DNA of 44,692 nucleotides, taken from Gammaproteobacteria bacterium. GTDB lineage: Bacteria; Pseudomonadota; Gammaproteobacteria; Eutrophobiales; Eutrophobiaceae. This document shows, in pieces, positions 44,044-44,692 of this stretch (within the stretch, counting starts at the first letter, position 1; each line of letters begins with the position of its first letter). The translations under genes were made by a program, and so were the position numbers. The stretch is from contig JAJRTU010000022.1 of assembly GCA_024278135.1 (NCBI GenBank), positions 1-44,692 of the forward strand, given 5' to 3'. The notes under the pieces were generated by a model, which worked only from the letters and a program-made list of their open reading frames with translations, was not told where the DNA came from and searched no databases.

Positions 44044-44692
44044 ACCAGCCCGGGTTGATCGTAATCGATGATGAAGCTGATATGGCAGGCTTTATCAGTG
44101 AAGTGGCGGAACAGGCCGGCTTTGATGTCAGGCAGTTCAATAGTGCGGAGGTTTTCAAGGAACAATACGATACGCACGTGGACGTTATTGTCCTTGATCT
44201 CATGATGCCGGGAGTTGACGGGATAGAAGTGATCCGTTTCCTGTCCAGGACCGGTTGTGATGCGCACCTGATCCTGATCAGTGGATTTGATCCCGGGGTC
44301 CTGCATTCTGCACAGAAGCTGGCAAAAGAGCAGGGGCTCAATTTTTACGGCAGTCTGAGCAAACCCTTTCGCTATGATGAACTGCATCAATTATTGAGCG
44401 GGCTGTCCATTACGTCGAAGAGTTCTGAGCGCCAGTTGCCTGTCGAACCCCTGTCCGTGGACGAGCTGCGCGAGGCGCTGGCAAACGACGAACTGGTCGT
44501 CTACTACCAGCCAAAGGTCGGGCTCAATAGTGGTAGCGTGACGGCTGTTGAAGCGCTGGTGCGCTGGCAGTGTCCCAATGTCGGCCTGGTCGGTCCCGAC
44601 TCGTTTATTGCCACGGCGGAACAGCATGGCTTGATCGATGACCTGACATGGGTGGTGCTGGAACAGGCTATGGCTCAATGCCGGTTGTGGCA
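44040..44692 (+). CDS. Receiver-EAL response regulator (cut by window edge)
   Basis: 217 residues are inside the window. Residues 1-125 are a receiver: GLIVIDDEADM, VIVLDLMMPGVDGIEVI with the phospho-Asp, SGFDPG, LSKPF. From about 140 an EAL domain begins: LREALANDELVVYYQPKVGL, VTAVEALVRWQCP (the EAL signature), PDSFIATAEQHGLIDDLT. EAL domains hydrolyse cyclic di-GMP; whether the catalytic residues further on are intact cannot be seen. AAGGAG lies at proper distance from the ATG. It follows the heme/PAS hybrid kinase by 84 bp and is likely its partner. Confidence 0.92.
   Translation, partial: MNQPGLIVIDDEADMAGFISEVAEQAGFDVRQFNSAEVFKEQYDTHVDVIVLDLMMPGVDGIEVIRFLSRTGCDAHLILISGFDPGVLHSAQKLAKEQGLNFYGSLSKPFRYDELHQLLSGLSITSKSSERQLPVEPLSVDELREALANDELVVYYQPKVGLNSGSVTAVEALVRWQCPNVGLVGPDSFIATAEQHGLIDDLTWVVLEQAMAQCRLW

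Noticed and set aside
1-44692. CRISPR array or rRNA genes
   Set aside because: No regularly spaced short repeats and no rRNA-like segments were seen on either strand.

Overview
The window reads as a gammaproteobacterial chromosome segment from a probable chemolithoautotroph. The strongest evidence is a form IA RuBisCO operon of the CbbQ/CbbO type (cbbR // cbbL-cbbS-orf-cbbQ-cbbO-orf-aldolase). A fused LplT-PlsC-acyl-ACP ligase (Aas) and heme-type Tll0287-like (DUF3365) sensors also fit Chromatiales-like sulfur oxidisers. The genus cannot be fixed from sequence alone.

Region 1 (1-13.5 kb) is a decayed accessory island. It holds the N-terminal end of an excisionase-type antitoxin, an IS with perfect 20-bp terminal inverted repeats and a dead transposase, a TacA/TacT acetyltransferase toxin-antitoxin pair, and a minus-strand operon (lipoprotein, heme-sensor/HAMP protein, Ser/Thr kinase) whose kinase has an in-frame stop. 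It continues with a truncated HipB-like regulator, yggL, an AI-2E family transporter, a 1280-residue beta-helix/channel-like protein, a second, broken piece of yggL, and a class II Fic AMPylase. It ends at a 3' tRNA-Arg-like fragment that looks like an attachment-site scar.

Region 2 (13.6-25 kb) has a degraded PEP-CTERM-type gene, a PEGA/SHOCT lipoprotein, a DUF2892 membrane protein, the Aas fusion and a divergent HTH regulator. Then comes a plus-strand run: GlyGly-CTERM-like lipoprotein, lipase, DUF2157-like and DUF4824-like proteins, and a DUF2189 membrane protein.

Region 3 (25-33.2 kb) is the Calvin-cycle block. CbbR faces cbbL across a 123-bp promoter region with a dyad LysR-type box. 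A 14-bp perfect hairpin separates cbbLS from the activase genes cbbQ and cbbO. cbbO carries an in-frame TAA just before its conserved C-terminal tail. The operon ends in a class II aldolase fused to a Dabb domain.

Region 4 (33.2-44.7 kb) is signalling and hydrolases: a dihydroorotate dehydrogenase-like protein, a hybrid histidine kinase translationally coupled to a periplasmic peptide-binding-type protein, a DUF2235 hydrolase beside a GH13 alpha-amylase-family enzyme, a heme-type DUF3365/PAS hybrid histidine kinase, and the start of a receiver-EAL protein cut by the window edge.

Three genes (transposase, Ser/Thr kinase, cbbO) are each broken by one in-frame TAA with homologous protein continuing in the same frame. 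Because TAA also ends many intact genes here, this is better read as nonsense mutation, readthrough or assembly error than as recoding.
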